Assembly: GCF_031656915.1 (NCBI RefSeq)
Contig: NZ_CP134227.1
Location: 3,782,001-3,846,000, forward strand
DNA: 64,000 nucleotides
Direction: 5' to 3'
Origin: Nocardioides marmorisolisilvae
Lineage (GTDB): Bacteria > Actinomycetota > Actinomycetes > Propionibacteriales > Nocardioidaceae
Below are positions 27,207-34,695 of this stretch, piece after piece (position 1 is the first letter of the stretch; every line of letters starts with the position of its first letter). The notes under the pieces were generated by a model. The model searched no databases, had not been told where the DNA came from, and worked only from the letters and a program-made list of their open reading frames with translations. The translations under genes and the position numbers were made by a program.

Positions 27207-28766
27207 TCAGTGGAGGAGGCTCAGCACCAGGTCGGTCGTACCGGTGGGCAGCCCGGCGACCGGATCAAGGTGAAGGTGCAGCCCGAGCAGCCTCAGCGCG
27301 CGCAGCGTGGCGATCAGGTCGGGGTTCTCGTGGTCGACCGTGCAGACCTCGACGAGGCCGATGCCGTGGCACTGTCCCGAGGCGCTGACCACGGTGGCGC
27401 CGGGTGGCAGCCGGAGCGTGACGGTGGCGGCGCCGCCCGGTGGCAGGCCCTTGACGTGCACCCCGACGACGACCCGGGTGCCCAGCGGACTGCCGCTGGT
27501 GCGGATCACCGACGCGGACAGTCCGACCGCGCTTCCCGGCCCCGCCTGCGAGGGAGGCGCGGCCGGCGGAGAGACCCCCGGTGAGGATGAGCCCGGACCA
27601 GATGTGGGCGGGCCGGACGTGCTCGAGGGCCTCCCCGGGCGAGAAGCGGCCGTCGGCGTCGCGGTGGGGAGCCCGAGGAGCGTCGCCGCGGCGGAGGGCA
27701 CCGGCACGTGCGCGGCGGGGGCGGGCGGGTGGCCGGTGTGCCGACCGTTCCGATGCTGGGCCGGCTGACCACCGGTGCCGCCGACCGGTGGCCCCATCGC
27801 GGTCGGCGGTCGGCTGTCGGTGGTGCCTCCGTGGTGGGCGGCCACCAGCAGCCCGACCGTGGCGGCGGCGGCGATGCCCACCGCGGCTCCGGCCGCCAGG
27901 GCGGTCTGGGCATTGGCGACCAGCACGTCGCGGACCCGTCCCAGGAGCAGGCCCACGCCGGCCAGCGCTCCCGCACCTCCGGCGGTGGTGCCGACGGCCA
28001 GGTAGGCGGCGGTCGCGCTGCCGAGCACCAGCGGGCCGACCACCGCCGCCAGCGAGGAGTTGACCTCGACCAGCTCGAGGTAGAGCGCCGTACAACGGCG
28101 GCAGTGCTCGAGGTGCTCGGCGGCGCGGCGGTTGTCCCGCCGGGACAGCCCCTGCCGGACGTAGGCGCCGAGCAGGTCACGGGTACGCCGGCACTCGTCG
28201 TCGAGCACGTCCGCGGCGTGCATCTGGAGGAATGCCTGACGGAGGCCCTCGCGCGCCCGGTAGGCCAGGGCCGACACGGAGTTCGCCGACATCCCCAGCA
28301 TCGGGGCGATGTCGCCGGGCTTCTGGCCCTCGACGTCGAGGTGCCAGAGCACCATCTGCCAGCGCTCCGGCAGGCTCTTGTAGGCGCGGGCGGCGGCCGC
28401 ACTCTCGAAACCGGCGACGGCCGGGTCGTCGAACTCCTCGCCCCGGTCCAGCACGGTGAGGTCGTCGGTGGGCCGGGTGCGGGTCTGGCTGCGGATCCGG
28501 TCGATGTGGCAGCGGCGTACCGAGGTCAGGAGGTAGGGCCGAAACGCGACGTCGGGTCCGCCTCCGCCGCGCAGCACCGAGAGCACCTTGGCGAACGCGT
28601 CCGAGACCAGGTCGTCGGAGTCGGGCCCCGGTGCCAGGGATCGTGCCAGCCTGGTCGCCGCCTCACGGTGCCGGGCGAAAAGGGAGCCGTACGCCTCGAC
28701 GTCGCCGCCGCGGACGCGCGAGATCAGCTCGGCGTCGCTCAGGTCGGCGGGATCGGACGGGCTCAT
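27207..28766 (-). CDS. ECF sigma factor fused to zinc-finger, membrane segment and extracytoplasmic domain
   Basis: A 519-residue protein. Residues 1-90 hold sigma region 2 (DDLVSDAFAKVLSVL), residues 110-175 region 4 (LPERWQMVLWHLDVEG with MLGMSANSVSALAYRAREGL). An anti-sigma-like zinc finger follows (HLEHCRRCTALYLEL near residue 220), then hydrophobic segments about residues 240-330, a Pro/Ser/Thr-rich stretch about 340-425, and a C-terminal beta-sandwich-like domain with DUF11-type strands. It thus appears to carry sigma and anti-sigma in one chain, so release must involve cleavage or a conformational change. Related C-terminally extended ECF groups are known in actinobacteria. An in-frame ATG at 28865 is an alternative start. 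Confidence 0.8.
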   Translation of the reverse strand: MSPSDPADLSDAELISRVRGGDVEAYGSLFARHREAATRLARSLAPGPDSDDLVSDAFAKVLSVLRGGGGPDVAFRPYLLTSVRRCHIDRIRSQTRTRPTDDLTVLDRGEEFDDPAVAGFESAAAARAYKSLPERWQMVLWHLDVEGQKPGDIAPMLGMSANSVSALAYRAREGLRQAFLQMHAADVLDDECRRTRDLLGAYVRQGLSRRDNRRAAEHLEHCRRCTALYLELVEVNSSLAAVVGPLVLGSATAAYLAVGTTAGGAGALAGVGLLLGRVRDVLVANAQTALAAGAAVGIAAAATVGLLVAAHHGGTTDSRPPTAMGPPVGGTGGQPAQHRNGRHTGHPPAPAAHVPVPSAAATLLGLPTATPTAASRPGRPSSTSGPPTSGPGSSSPGVSPPAAPPSQAGPGSAVGLSASVIRTSGSPLGTRVVVGVHVKGLPPGGAATVTLRLPPGATVVSASGQCHGIGLVEVCTVDHENPDLIATLRALRLLGLHLHLDPVAGLPTGTTDLVLSLLH

Positions 28767-28793
28767 ACTCGGTGGACGCTCCGTGGGCTGGTA

Positions 28794-28830
28794 GATGACG
28801 TCATCCCCAACGCTTCGTCGGGCGTGGGGA
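28794..28830. promoter_or_regulatory. Two nested palindromes in the sigma/GGDEF-like divergent region
   Basis: GATGACGTCATC (28794-28805) is a perfect 12-bp palindrome. Overlapping its edge, TCCCCAACGC (28804-28813) pairs with GCGTGGGGA (28822-28830) with one bulged base. Both lie in the 191-bp gap between the fused ECF sigma gene and the divergent GGDEF-like gene, 28-64 bp before the sigma start codon, a plausible operator or mRNA hairpin. The binding protein is unknown. Confidence 0.45.
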
Positions 28831-28957
28831 TACGGGCTCGAGAATCCTTCCCCGTTCCGCGTCATGCATGCCGAGGTTCGTCGTCCTCTCGATGACGAGG
28901 GTCATCCGGGTGATGCTCGCCGATCCGAGAAGAGCAGTGCAGCGAGAGGACCTCACG

Positions 28958-29713
28958 ATGGGCAGCTTCGGCGCGCGGGCCGCAATGCGGGTCCGCAAGC
29001 GGGATGCCCGGGCGTCGGCAGGGGTGGCGCGGGGAGGGCGCCACCAGCTGGCGGAGAGGTTCGAGGGGGTTGGCGAGGCACTGTCGCGAGGCGGTGAGGG
29101 CCTCGTTGCGTGTGCGGTGGTGGGTCGCAGGATGGCCCGTGAGGGTGTCGACCTGGGTGAGGCACTCGAGGGCTTGCGGACCACCACCGTGCACGTGACC
29201 GGGCGTGAGCCGTCGTACGACGCGGTTCGCGCGCTGGGCACCGCTTGGGCAGAGGAGGCGCTCGGATACGTGCACCAGCTCTCGTGCGAGGACGCGTTGA
29301 CCGGACTGGCCGGACCGGCGCACCTGCGGTCCAGGCTGACGGAGGTCTACCGGGGGGCGGAGCAGCGCGGGGAGGCGGTGTCCGAGACCCACGCGATCGT
29401 GGTGGTCTCGGTCCCCGCGGCCGCGGGCGGCGGACTGTCCGGCTCGCTTGCGGTGGTCCGACTGGCGGAGCGGATCCGGCTGATCTTCGCCGGCGAGGAG
29501 ACGCTGTGCCAGGTTCCCGGCCGCGGCGCCGAGGCCAGGGCGCTGGTGCTGGTGCGTCGTACCCCGGACCTGGGGCGGTCGGTCACCAACCTGCATGGAC
29601 TGGTGGAGGTGCTCGGGACGGCGGCTGCGCCGGCCCGGGTGTGGATCGAGGGTCTGCCCGCGAGCGTGCAGTCCGCGGTCCCGTTGCTGGACGAGCTGGC
29701 CCGACGCGCCTGA
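28958..29713 (+). CDS. Degenerate GGDEF-like (nucleotide cyclase fold) protein, unknown function
   Basis: A 251-residue cytoplasmic protein. The N-terminal 110 residues are Arg/Ala rich with no recognised domain. From about residue 106, DALTGLAGPAHLRSRL matches the DALTGLxNR helix start of GGDEF domains; the later strand pair reads CQVPGRGAEARALVLVRR where an active enzyme would show a GG(D/E)EF turn. The catalytic loop is therefore missing and diguanylate cyclase activity is unlikely. GAGAGGA before the ATG at 28958 supports this start over one at 28868. It is divergent from the fused ECF sigma factor and may work with it. Confidence 0.6.
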   Translation: MGSFGARAAMRVRKRDARASAGVARGGRHQLAERFEGVGEALSRGGEGLVACAVVGRRMAREGVDLGEALEGLRTTTVHVTGREPSYDAVRALGTAWAEEALGYVHQLSCEDALTGLAGPAHLRSRLTEVYRGAEQRGEAVSETHAIVVVSVPAAAGGGLSGSLAVVRLAERIRLIFAGEETLCQVPGRGAEARALVLVRRTPDLGRSVTNLHGLVEVLGTAAAPARVWIEGLPASVQSAVPLLDELARRA

Positions 29714-29720
29714 GGCCGCC

Positions 29721-29757
29721 GGCGGCGCGGGCCCCACAGGGGAGGGCCCGGGCCGCC
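29721..29757 (+). terminator. Hairpin terminator after the GGDEF-like gene
   Basis: GGCGGCGCGGGCCC (29721-29734) pairs with GGGCCCGGGCCGCC (29744-29757) with one mismatch and a 9-nt loop. It starts 8 bp after the stop codon. There is no T-run, which is common for actinobacterial hairpin terminators. Confidence 0.6.
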
Positions 29758-29799
29758 GACGGCACGCGGCCGTCGGACGAGCGCCCTATCCTCGTCGTC

Positions 29800-30570
29800 A
29801 TGTGCGGTCGCTATGCCTCCAGTCGTGAGCCCGAGGAGCTCGCGGAGGAGTTCGACGTCCGCGAGGCCGAGCTGCCGCGGATCCCGGCCGACTACAACGT
29901 GGCGCCGACCAAGGAGGTCTACGCCGTCGTGCAGCGGCCGCCGTCGGGAGAGCGCGAAGCACCCGCCGAGCGACAGCTCCGGGTGATGACCTGGGGGCTG
30001 GTGCCGTTCTGGGCCAAGGATCCCTCCGTGGGCAGTCGGATGATCAACGCGCGGACCGAGACGGTGGCCGAGAAGCCCGCCTTCCGCCGTGCGTTCGAGC
30101 GTCGTCGGGCGATCCTGCCCGCCGACGGCTACTACGAGTGGTACGTCACCGAGCAGCTGGACGGCAGGGGCAGGCCCAAGAAACAGCCCTTCTACATCCG
30201 GCCCGCCGACGGCGGCGTGCTGGCGATGGCGGGGCTCTACGAGGTCTGGCGGGACCCGGCGAAGTCTGACGACGACCCGACGAGGTTCCGCTGGACCACG
30301 ACCGTGCTCACCACGACCGCCGAGGACTCGATCGGCCGCATCCACGACCGGATGCCGATGATGCTGACGCCCGAGCGCTACGCCCGCTGGCTCGACCCGA
30401 CCGTCTCGGATCGCGCCGAGCTGTTGGAGCTGCTCGAGCCCGCTCTGCCGGGGACGCTGGCGGCGACACCCGTCTCGACGCTGGTCTCCGACGTGCGCAA
30501 CAACGGGCCCGAGCTGGTCGCGCCGATCGCGGTGGAGCCGGCCACCTCGGAGGACGCTCACCATGCCTGA
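29800..30570 (+). CDS. SOS response-associated peptidase (SRAP, YedK/HMCES-like)
   Basis: A 256-residue SRAP protein, which forms a thiazolidine cross-link to abasic sites in single-stranded DNA. Catalytic Cys2 follows the initiator Met directly (MCGRY), with Asn in YNVAPT, Glu in DGYYEW, and His in GRIHDRMPMML. A TATCCT box 7 nt before the ATG suggests leaderless mRNA; no LexA-box was recognised. The stop overlaps the next gene by 8 nt. Confidence 0.94.
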   Translation: MCGRYASSREPEELAEEFDVREAELPRIPADYNVAPTKEVYAVVQRPPSGEREAPAERQLRVMTWGLVPFWAKDPSVGSRMINARTETVAEKPAFRRAFERRRAILPADGYYEWYVTEQLDGRGRPKKQPFYIRPADGGVLAMAGLYEVWRDPAKSDDDPTRFRWTTTVLTTTAEDSIGRIHDRMPMMLTPERYARWLDPTVSDRAELLELLEPALPGTLAATPVSTLVSDVRNNGPELVAPIAVEPATSEDAHHA

Positions 30571-31198
30571 CGAGAGGATGGTGCGGACGCCCCAGGGCGA
30601 CGCGCGGGTCGTCGTACGGCGTGCGAAGCGGCCGATCGCGACCTTGGTCCTCACCCACGGGGCCGGCGGCGGCATCGATGCGCCCGACCTCCTCCGTCTG
30701 GCCCGTTCACTACCCCAGCAGGACGTCTCGGTGACGCTGGTGGAGATGCCCTGGAGGGTGGCGGGCAAGCGGCTGGCGCCACGCCCGGCGGTGATCGATG
30801 AGTGCTTCCACGCCGCCCTCGACACGATGCGGATGCGCAGCCCGCTGGTGGTCGGCGGGCGCAGCGCGGGGGCCCGGTCGGCCTGTCGGATCGCCCGTGA
30901 GGCCGGCGCGCGGGGAGTGCTCGCGTTGTCGTTCCCGCTGCACCCGCCGGGGAGGCCGGAGCGCTCCCGACTCGAGGAGCTGACCGGTGCCCGGGTGCGC
31001 AGCCTGGTGGTGCAGGGCGATCGCGACCCCTTCGGCACGCCCGAGGAGTTCCCGGCCAACACCGAGATGGTCGTGGTGCCCGGGGCCGACCACCAGCTGA
31101 GGGTGCCCGCCCGAGCGCCGCTCACGCAGGCCGATGCCCTGGCGGTCGTCTACGAGGGCGTCCTGGAGTGGGTCGTGCGGGAGATCGGCGGCAGCTGA
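30563..31198 (+). CDS. Alpha/beta hydrolase of the KANL3/Tex30 type
   Basis: A 211-residue hydrolase of the small KANL3/Tex30-like group. [12 protein letters not shown] forms the oxyanion region near residue 31, the nucleophile elbow is [10 protein letters not shown] near residue 95, the Asp is in VQGDRDPFG and the His in VPGADHQL. Its ATG lies in the last codons of the SRAP gene, so it is coupled to it. The substrate is unknown. Confidence 0.85.
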   Translation: MPDERMVRTPQGDARVVVRRAKRPIATLVLTHGAGGGIDAPDLLRLARSLPQQDVSVTLVEMPWRVAGKRLAPRPAVIDECFHAALDTMRMRSPLVVGGRSAGARSACRIAREAGARGVLALSFPLHPPGRPERSRLEELTGARVRSLVVQGDRDPFGTPEEFPANTEMVVVPGADHQLRVPARAPLTQADALAVVYEGVLEWVVREIGGS

Positions 31199-31206
31199 GA
31201 CCGCCT

Positions 31207-31233
31207 GGGAATCCCGCGGGGCCGACCGGTGTT
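31207..31233 (+). promoter_or_regulatory. SigR/SigH-type promoter (GGGAAT-N18-GTT) before sigR
   Basis: GGGAAT at 31207-31212 and GTT at 31231-31233 are separated by exactly 18 nt, the consensus for SigR/SigH in Streptomyces and mycobacteria. It would make sigR autoregulated. Transcription would start near 31240, at an in-frame ATG (31242) that would add 13 residues to the protein. Confidence 0.8.
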
Positions 31234-31266
31234 CTTCCGACATGCTCGCCGTACTCGACCGACCGG

Positions 31267-31272
31267 TAGTCT
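31267..31272 (+). promoter_or_regulatory. Second, housekeeping-type -10 box before sigR
   Basis: TAGTCT stands 8 nt before the ATG at 31281, so a vegetative promoter would give a leaderless mRNA beginning at the shorter sigR start. It is distinct from the SigR-dependent promoter 34 bp upstream. Confidence 0.5.
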
Positions 31273-31280
31273 GGGAGACG

Positions 31281-31946
31281 ATGACTGACCCTGAGACCAC
31301 CACCGATGCGACCGCCGCCGAGCCGGGCGCCGAGCCCGCCGACGAGATCGACGTGGCGACCGAGACCGAGGACGAGCGGCAGCTGCGCTTCGAGCGCGAC
31401 GCGCTGCCCTTCCTCGACCAGCTCTACTCCGCGGCGATGCGGATGACCCGCAACCCCAGCGACGCCGAGGATCTCGTGCAAGAGACGTTCGCCAAGGCGT
31501 TCGCCTCCTTCCACCAGTTCCGGCCAGGCACCAACCTGAAGGCCTGGCTCTACCGGATCCTGACGAACACCTTCATCAACAACTACCGCAAGAAGCAGCG
31601 CGAGCCGCAGCAGTCGATGGCCGAGGACGTCGAGGACTGGCAGCTCGCCCGCGCATCGGCGCACACCTCGAGCGGCCTGAAGTCCGCGGAGACCGAGGCG
31701 CTGGAGCATCTACCCGACTCCGACGTCAAGGAGGCGCTGCAGCGGCTGCCGGAGGACTTCCGGCTGGCCGTCTACCTGGCCGACGTCGAAGGGTTCCCGT
31801 ACAAGGAGATCGCAGAGATCATGGGCACCCCGATCGGGACGGTGATGTCCCGGCTGCACCGGGGTCGGCGCCAGTTGCGCGAGATGTTGTCCGACTACGT
31901 CCGCGAGAACGACCTTCTCCCCAGCGGCTCGACGGGGGGTGCGTGA
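31281..31946 (+). CDS. sigR: ECF sigma factor SigR/SigH (thiol-oxidative stress)
   Basis: A 221-residue ECF sigma factor. After an acidic N-terminal tail, region 2 reads [18 protein letters not shown] and region 2.4 [20 protein letters not shown]; region 4 ends [18 protein letters not shown]. This matches SigR of Streptomyces and SigH of mycobacteria, which drive thioredoxin, mycothiol and protein-quality genes. The downstream overlapping rshA encodes its redox anti-sigma. A longer form from ATG 31242 is possible when the SigR promoter is used. Confidence 0.95.
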   Translation: MTDPETTTDATAAEPGAEPADEIDVATETEDERQLRFERDALPFLDQLYSAAMRMTRNPSDAEDLVQETFAKAFASFHQFRPGTNLKAWLYRILTNTFINNYRKKQREPQQSMAEDVEDWQLARASAHTSSGLKSAETEALEHLPDSDVKEALQRLPEDFRLAVYLADVEGFPYKEIAEIMGTPIGTVMSRLHRGRRQLREMLSDYVRENDLLPSGSTGGA

Positions 31947-32230
31947 TGGGTTGCGGCGCCCACGACGAGCACGACCAGCACGGCGCCACGGACTGTTCCG
32001 AGGTGCTCGACCGGGTGTTCTTCTTCCTCGACAACGAGCTCGACCAAGCCGACTGCACCGAGATCCAGCAGCACCTCGACGAGTGTGGGCCCTGCTTGGC
32101 GAAGTACGACCTGGAGCGCACCGTGAAGAGCCTGGTCGCTCGGTCCTGCACCGAGGTCGCGCCCGACGGGCTGCGGCAGCGGGTGATGCTGTCCATCCGG
32201 CAGGTCCAGGTGCGCATCGAGCGCGAGTGA
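31946..32230 (+). CDS. rshA: Mycothiol-system anti-sigma factor RshA/RsrA
   Basis: A 94-residue zinc-binding anti-sigma factor. The zinc site HLDECGPC (HxxxCxxC) lies near residue 49, with the upstream His-rich start and a further Cys in GATDCSEVL. Disulfide stress is expected to release SigR by expelling zinc. The ATG overlaps the sigR stop by 1 nt; a GTG immediately before it (31943) is an alternative. Confidence 0.93.
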   Translation: MGCGAHDEHDQHGATDCSEVLDRVFFFLDNELDQADCTEIQQHLDECGPCLAKYDLERTVKSLVARSCTEVAPDGLRQRVMLSIRQVQVRIERE

Positions 32231-32331
32231 CGCGTCCCGGCGGGCGCGATTTCGCGATGCCCGCCGACACCTGAGAGGATGGACGTCGCTTCCGCCCGGC
32301 ATCCGGGCGAACCGAGCTTCGAGGAGGACCC

Positions 32332-32406
32332 ATGGGCAAGACCGGACGCAAGCGCCGCGCTCGCAAGAAGAAGGGCGCGAACCACGGCAAGCGCCCCAAC
32401 GCCTGA
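32332..32406 (+). CDS. 50S ribosomal protein bL37
   Basis: A 24-residue, very basic peptide, MGKTGRKRRARKKKGANHG followed by KRPNA, matching the tiny actinobacterial large-subunit protein bL37. GAGGAGGACCC before the ATG is a strong ribosome site. It lies downstream of sigR-rshA, as is common in actinobacteria, and is followed by a clear terminator. It is too short for routine gene callers. Confidence 0.9.
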   Translation: MGKTGRKRRARKKKGANHGKRPNA

Positions 32407-32443
32407 TCGGTTGACAGCACCTGATCGGCCGATAGCGCAGCGG

Positions 32444-32468
32444 ACCCCGGCAGACGCCGGGGTTCTTT
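32444..32468 (+). terminator. Rho-independent terminator after bL37
   Basis: CCCCGGC (32445-32451) pairs perfectly with GCCGGGG (32456-32462) across a 4-nt AGAC loop, extended by an A-T pair, and is followed by TTCTTTG. This closes the sigR-rshA-bL37 unit. Confidence 0.85.
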
Positions 32469-32482
32469 GCTTTCATGGACCC

Positions 32483-32890
32483 ATGCCGATCGAGTCCGGG
32501 CTGAGCGCCTCCGCCGTCTTCACCGTCACCGACGACGACACCGCTGCCGCGCTGGGCTCGGGGAGCCTCGCGGTGCTCGGCACGCCTCGGCTGCTGGCCT
32601 GGTGCGAGGCGGTGACCTGTGCTGCGCTCGCTCCCGAGCTCACCCCGGGGACGACCAGCGTGGGCACCAGGGTCGACCTCGAGCACCTCGCGGCGTCCCC
32701 GGTCGGCGCGGCGGTCGCGATCAGCGCGACGGCGTCGTACGTCGACCTCCCCACCGGCTCGGGGCGACGCGGAGCGCTGGTCCGCTTCACCGTCACGGCC
32801 ACCGATGCCGCCGCGGGCAAGCTGGTCGGCTCGGGTCAGGTCACCCGCGTGGTCGTCGACACCGAGCGGTTCCTGGCCCGGGTCGGCTGA
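32483..32890 (+). CDS. Hotdog thioesterase, FlK-like
   Basis: A 135-residue hotdog-fold protein resembling the fluoroacetyl-CoA thioesterase group. The catalytic pattern is visible as the Glu in LLAWCEAVTCAAL, the Thr in PGTTSVGTRVD, and the His in LEHLAASPVG. It likely hydrolyses a small acyl-CoA; the true substrate is unknown. No clear ribosome site is seen before the ATG. Confidence 0.8.
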   Translation: MPIESGLSASAVFTVTDDDTAAALGSGSLAVLGTPRLLAWCEAVTCAALAPELTPGTTSVGTRVDLEHLAASPVGAAVAISATASYVDLPTGSGRRGALVRFTVTATDAAAGKLVGSGQVTRVVVDTERFLARVG

Positions 32891-32896
32891 GAGCGC

Positions 32897-32997
32897 CCGC
32901 CCCCCGCGAGTGGTCCCAAACGGGGGCCGAGTGGTCCCAAACCGCGCGCAATAAGGGGCGTCTCGGGCGACAATTGGGGACGTCTCGCGGGGGGCGG
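32897..32997. repeat. 2+2 inverted repeat block at a convergent gene end
   Basis: CCGCCCCCCGCGAG (32897-32910) pairs perfectly with CTCGCGGGGGGCGG (32984-32997). Inside, CGAGTGGTCCCAAAC occurs twice, about 21-22 nt apart, followed by two copies of a 22-nt unit with the reverse-complement sense (CAATTGGGGACGTCTCG in the second). The result is two direct then two inverted units, between the thioesterase and the convergent ThDP enzyme gene. A bidirectional terminator is likely. Confidence 0.75.
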
Positions 32998-33002
32998 TGG
33001 GG

Positions 33003-34685
33003 TCAGATCCCGAAGGTGCTGCGCGGGTAGGCCGCGTCGACGTCGGTGATCACGTTGACCAGGTAGGGCACGTTCGCCGCGAACGCGCGGTCCAACGCCG
33101 GCCCGATCTGCGCAGGGTCGGTCACTGTCTCGCCCGCACCTCCGAGCGCCTTGACCACGTCGTCGTACCGGGTCCGTGGCGCCAGGTCGGCGGCCACGTC
33201 GTAGCCGTAGAGCATCTGCATCGGGCCCTTCTCCAAGCCCCAGGCGGAGTTGTTGCCGCAGACCATCACCACGGGCAGGTCGTGGCGAACCAGGGTGTCG
33301 ACGTCCATCAGCGACATCCCCGCGGCGCCGTCGCCGTACAACAGCACGACCTGGGCCGAGGGGCGGTGCAGCCGGGCGGCGATGGCCGCGCCCAGCCCGG
33401 CGCCCAGGCAGCCGTAGGGTCCGGGGTCGAGCCAGCCGCCGGGGCGCTTGGGCTCCACGAACTTGCCGGCGAACGACACGAAGTCCCCACCGTCGCCGAT
33501 CACGATCGCGTCGTCGGCGAGGCGTGGGACCAGCTCACCGTAGATGCGGGCCGGGTGGATCGGGTCGGCGGTCGCCCCGAGCAGCGCGGCATCGCGGGCG
33601 GCAGCCGCGGCCACGGTGTCCTGGAGGCCAGCGACCCAGCTGCTCCAGTCGGGCTTGCGGACCAGGTGCTCGGCCGCGGAGCGGACGCCGTCGAGGACCA
33701 GCCCCAGGTCTCCGTACGCCGAGCCGGCGAGCTCGGCATGCCCGGAGACCTGTCCCTCGGAGTCGGCGAGGTGCACGACTCGGGCAGGCGTCGCACCGTC
33801 CTTGCCGCCGAACACCCCGTAGCCGAGCCGGAAGTCGAGCGGGGTCCCGGCGACGATGACGAGATCGGCCCCGCCCAACGCCGCGCTGCGCGCCTTGGTC
33901 ACCAGCAGCGGATGCCCGCCCGGCACCACGCCGCGACCCATGCCGTTGGTGATCGTGGGCAGGCCGAGGGTCTCCACCAGGCGCAGTGCGGCGTCCTCCG
34001 CACCGTCGGCCCACACATCGGTCCCCAGGACCAGCACGGGGCGCTCCGCGCGGCCGAGGAGCTCGGCGACATCGGAGAGCGCGTCGGGGTCGGGCTCGAC
34101 CCACGTGGCCGGGCGGACCTCGGGGCGCACCACCGAGGCAGTGTTGAACAGCTCGTCCATCGGCACGTCCACGAACACCGGGCCACGGTGCGGGCTGCTC
34201 GCCAGGCGGAACGCTCGGTCGATGCCGTCGGCGACCTCCGCGGCCGTGTGGATGGTCTGCGCGGCCTTGGTCACCGACGCGAGGATCGGTGGCTGGTCCA
34301 GCTCCTGCAGCGAGCCGGAGCCCCAGCGGTTGGCCGGGGCGCGGCCCCCGACCACCACCAGCGGGGAGCCGGAGAACTGAGCCTGGGTGATGGCGCTGAC
34401 GCCGTTGGTCACCCCCGGTCCGGCGGTGAGCACGGCCAGGCCCGGTCGACGGGTCAGCTTGCCCATCGCCTCCGCCGCGAAGGTCGCCGTCTGCTCGTGG
34501 CGGACGTCGAGGATGCGCATCGGGGGGTCGGCGTGGACGGCGCCGTCGTACATCGGGAAGACGTGCGCGCCCGACAGCGTGAACATCGTGTCGACGCCGT
34601 GGGCGCGGGCGACCTCGACGGCGTGCTGACCGGCGTGCGCCTCGACGGCTCCGTCGGCGGGGGGTGTCTCGATGTCCTCGGCCAT
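33003..34685 (-). CDS. Thiamine diphosphate enzyme, acetolactate synthase-like (IlvB/IlvG family)
   Basis: A 560-residue ThDP-dependent enzyme. The catalytic Glu is in VRHEQTATFAAEAMGKL near residue 63, and the ThDP/Mg motif GDGAAGMSLMDVDTL is near residue 458, with GNNSAWG completing it. The layout matches acetolactate synthase-like proteins such as mycobacterial IlvG, but it lacks a neighbouring regulatory subunit or other ilv genes, so another decarboxylase or carboligase (for example an oxalyl- or 2-hydroxyacyl-CoA lyase) is possible. A TAGCCT box 7 nt before the ATG suggests leaderless mRNA. Confidence 0.82.
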   Translation of the reverse strand: MAEDIETPPADGAVEAHAGQHAVEVARAHGVDTMFTLSGAHVFPMYDGAVHADPPMRILDVRHEQTATFAAEAMGKLTRRPGLAVLTAGPGVTNGVSAITQAQFSGSPLVVVGGRAPANRWGSGSLQELDQPPILASVTKAAQTIHTAAEVADGIDRAFRLASSPHRGPVFVDVPMDELFNTASVVRPEVRPATWVEPDPDALSDVAELLGRAERPVLVLGTDVWADGAEDAALRLVETLGLPTITNGMGRGVVPGGHPLLVTKARSAALGGADLVIVAGTPLDFRLGYGVFGGKDGATPARVVHLADSEGQVSGHAELAGSAYGDLGLVLDGVRSAAEHLVRKPDWSSWVAGLQDTVAAAAARDAALLGATADPIHPARIYGELVPRLADDAIVIGDGGDFVSFAGKFVEPKRPGGWLDPGPYGCLGAGLGAAIAARLHRPSAQVVLLYGDGAAGMSLMDVDTLVRHDLPVVMVCGNNSAWGLEKGPMQMLYGYDVAADLAPRTRYDDVVKALGGAGETVTDPAQIGPALDRAFAANVPYLVNVITDVDAAYPRSTFGI

Positions 34686-34695
34686 GAGGCGCAGG

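Noticed and set aside
29714-29799. LexA/SOS box before the SRAP gene
   Set aside because: No CGAAC-N4-GTTCG-type dyad is present; the gap holds a hairpin and a leaderless -10 box instead.
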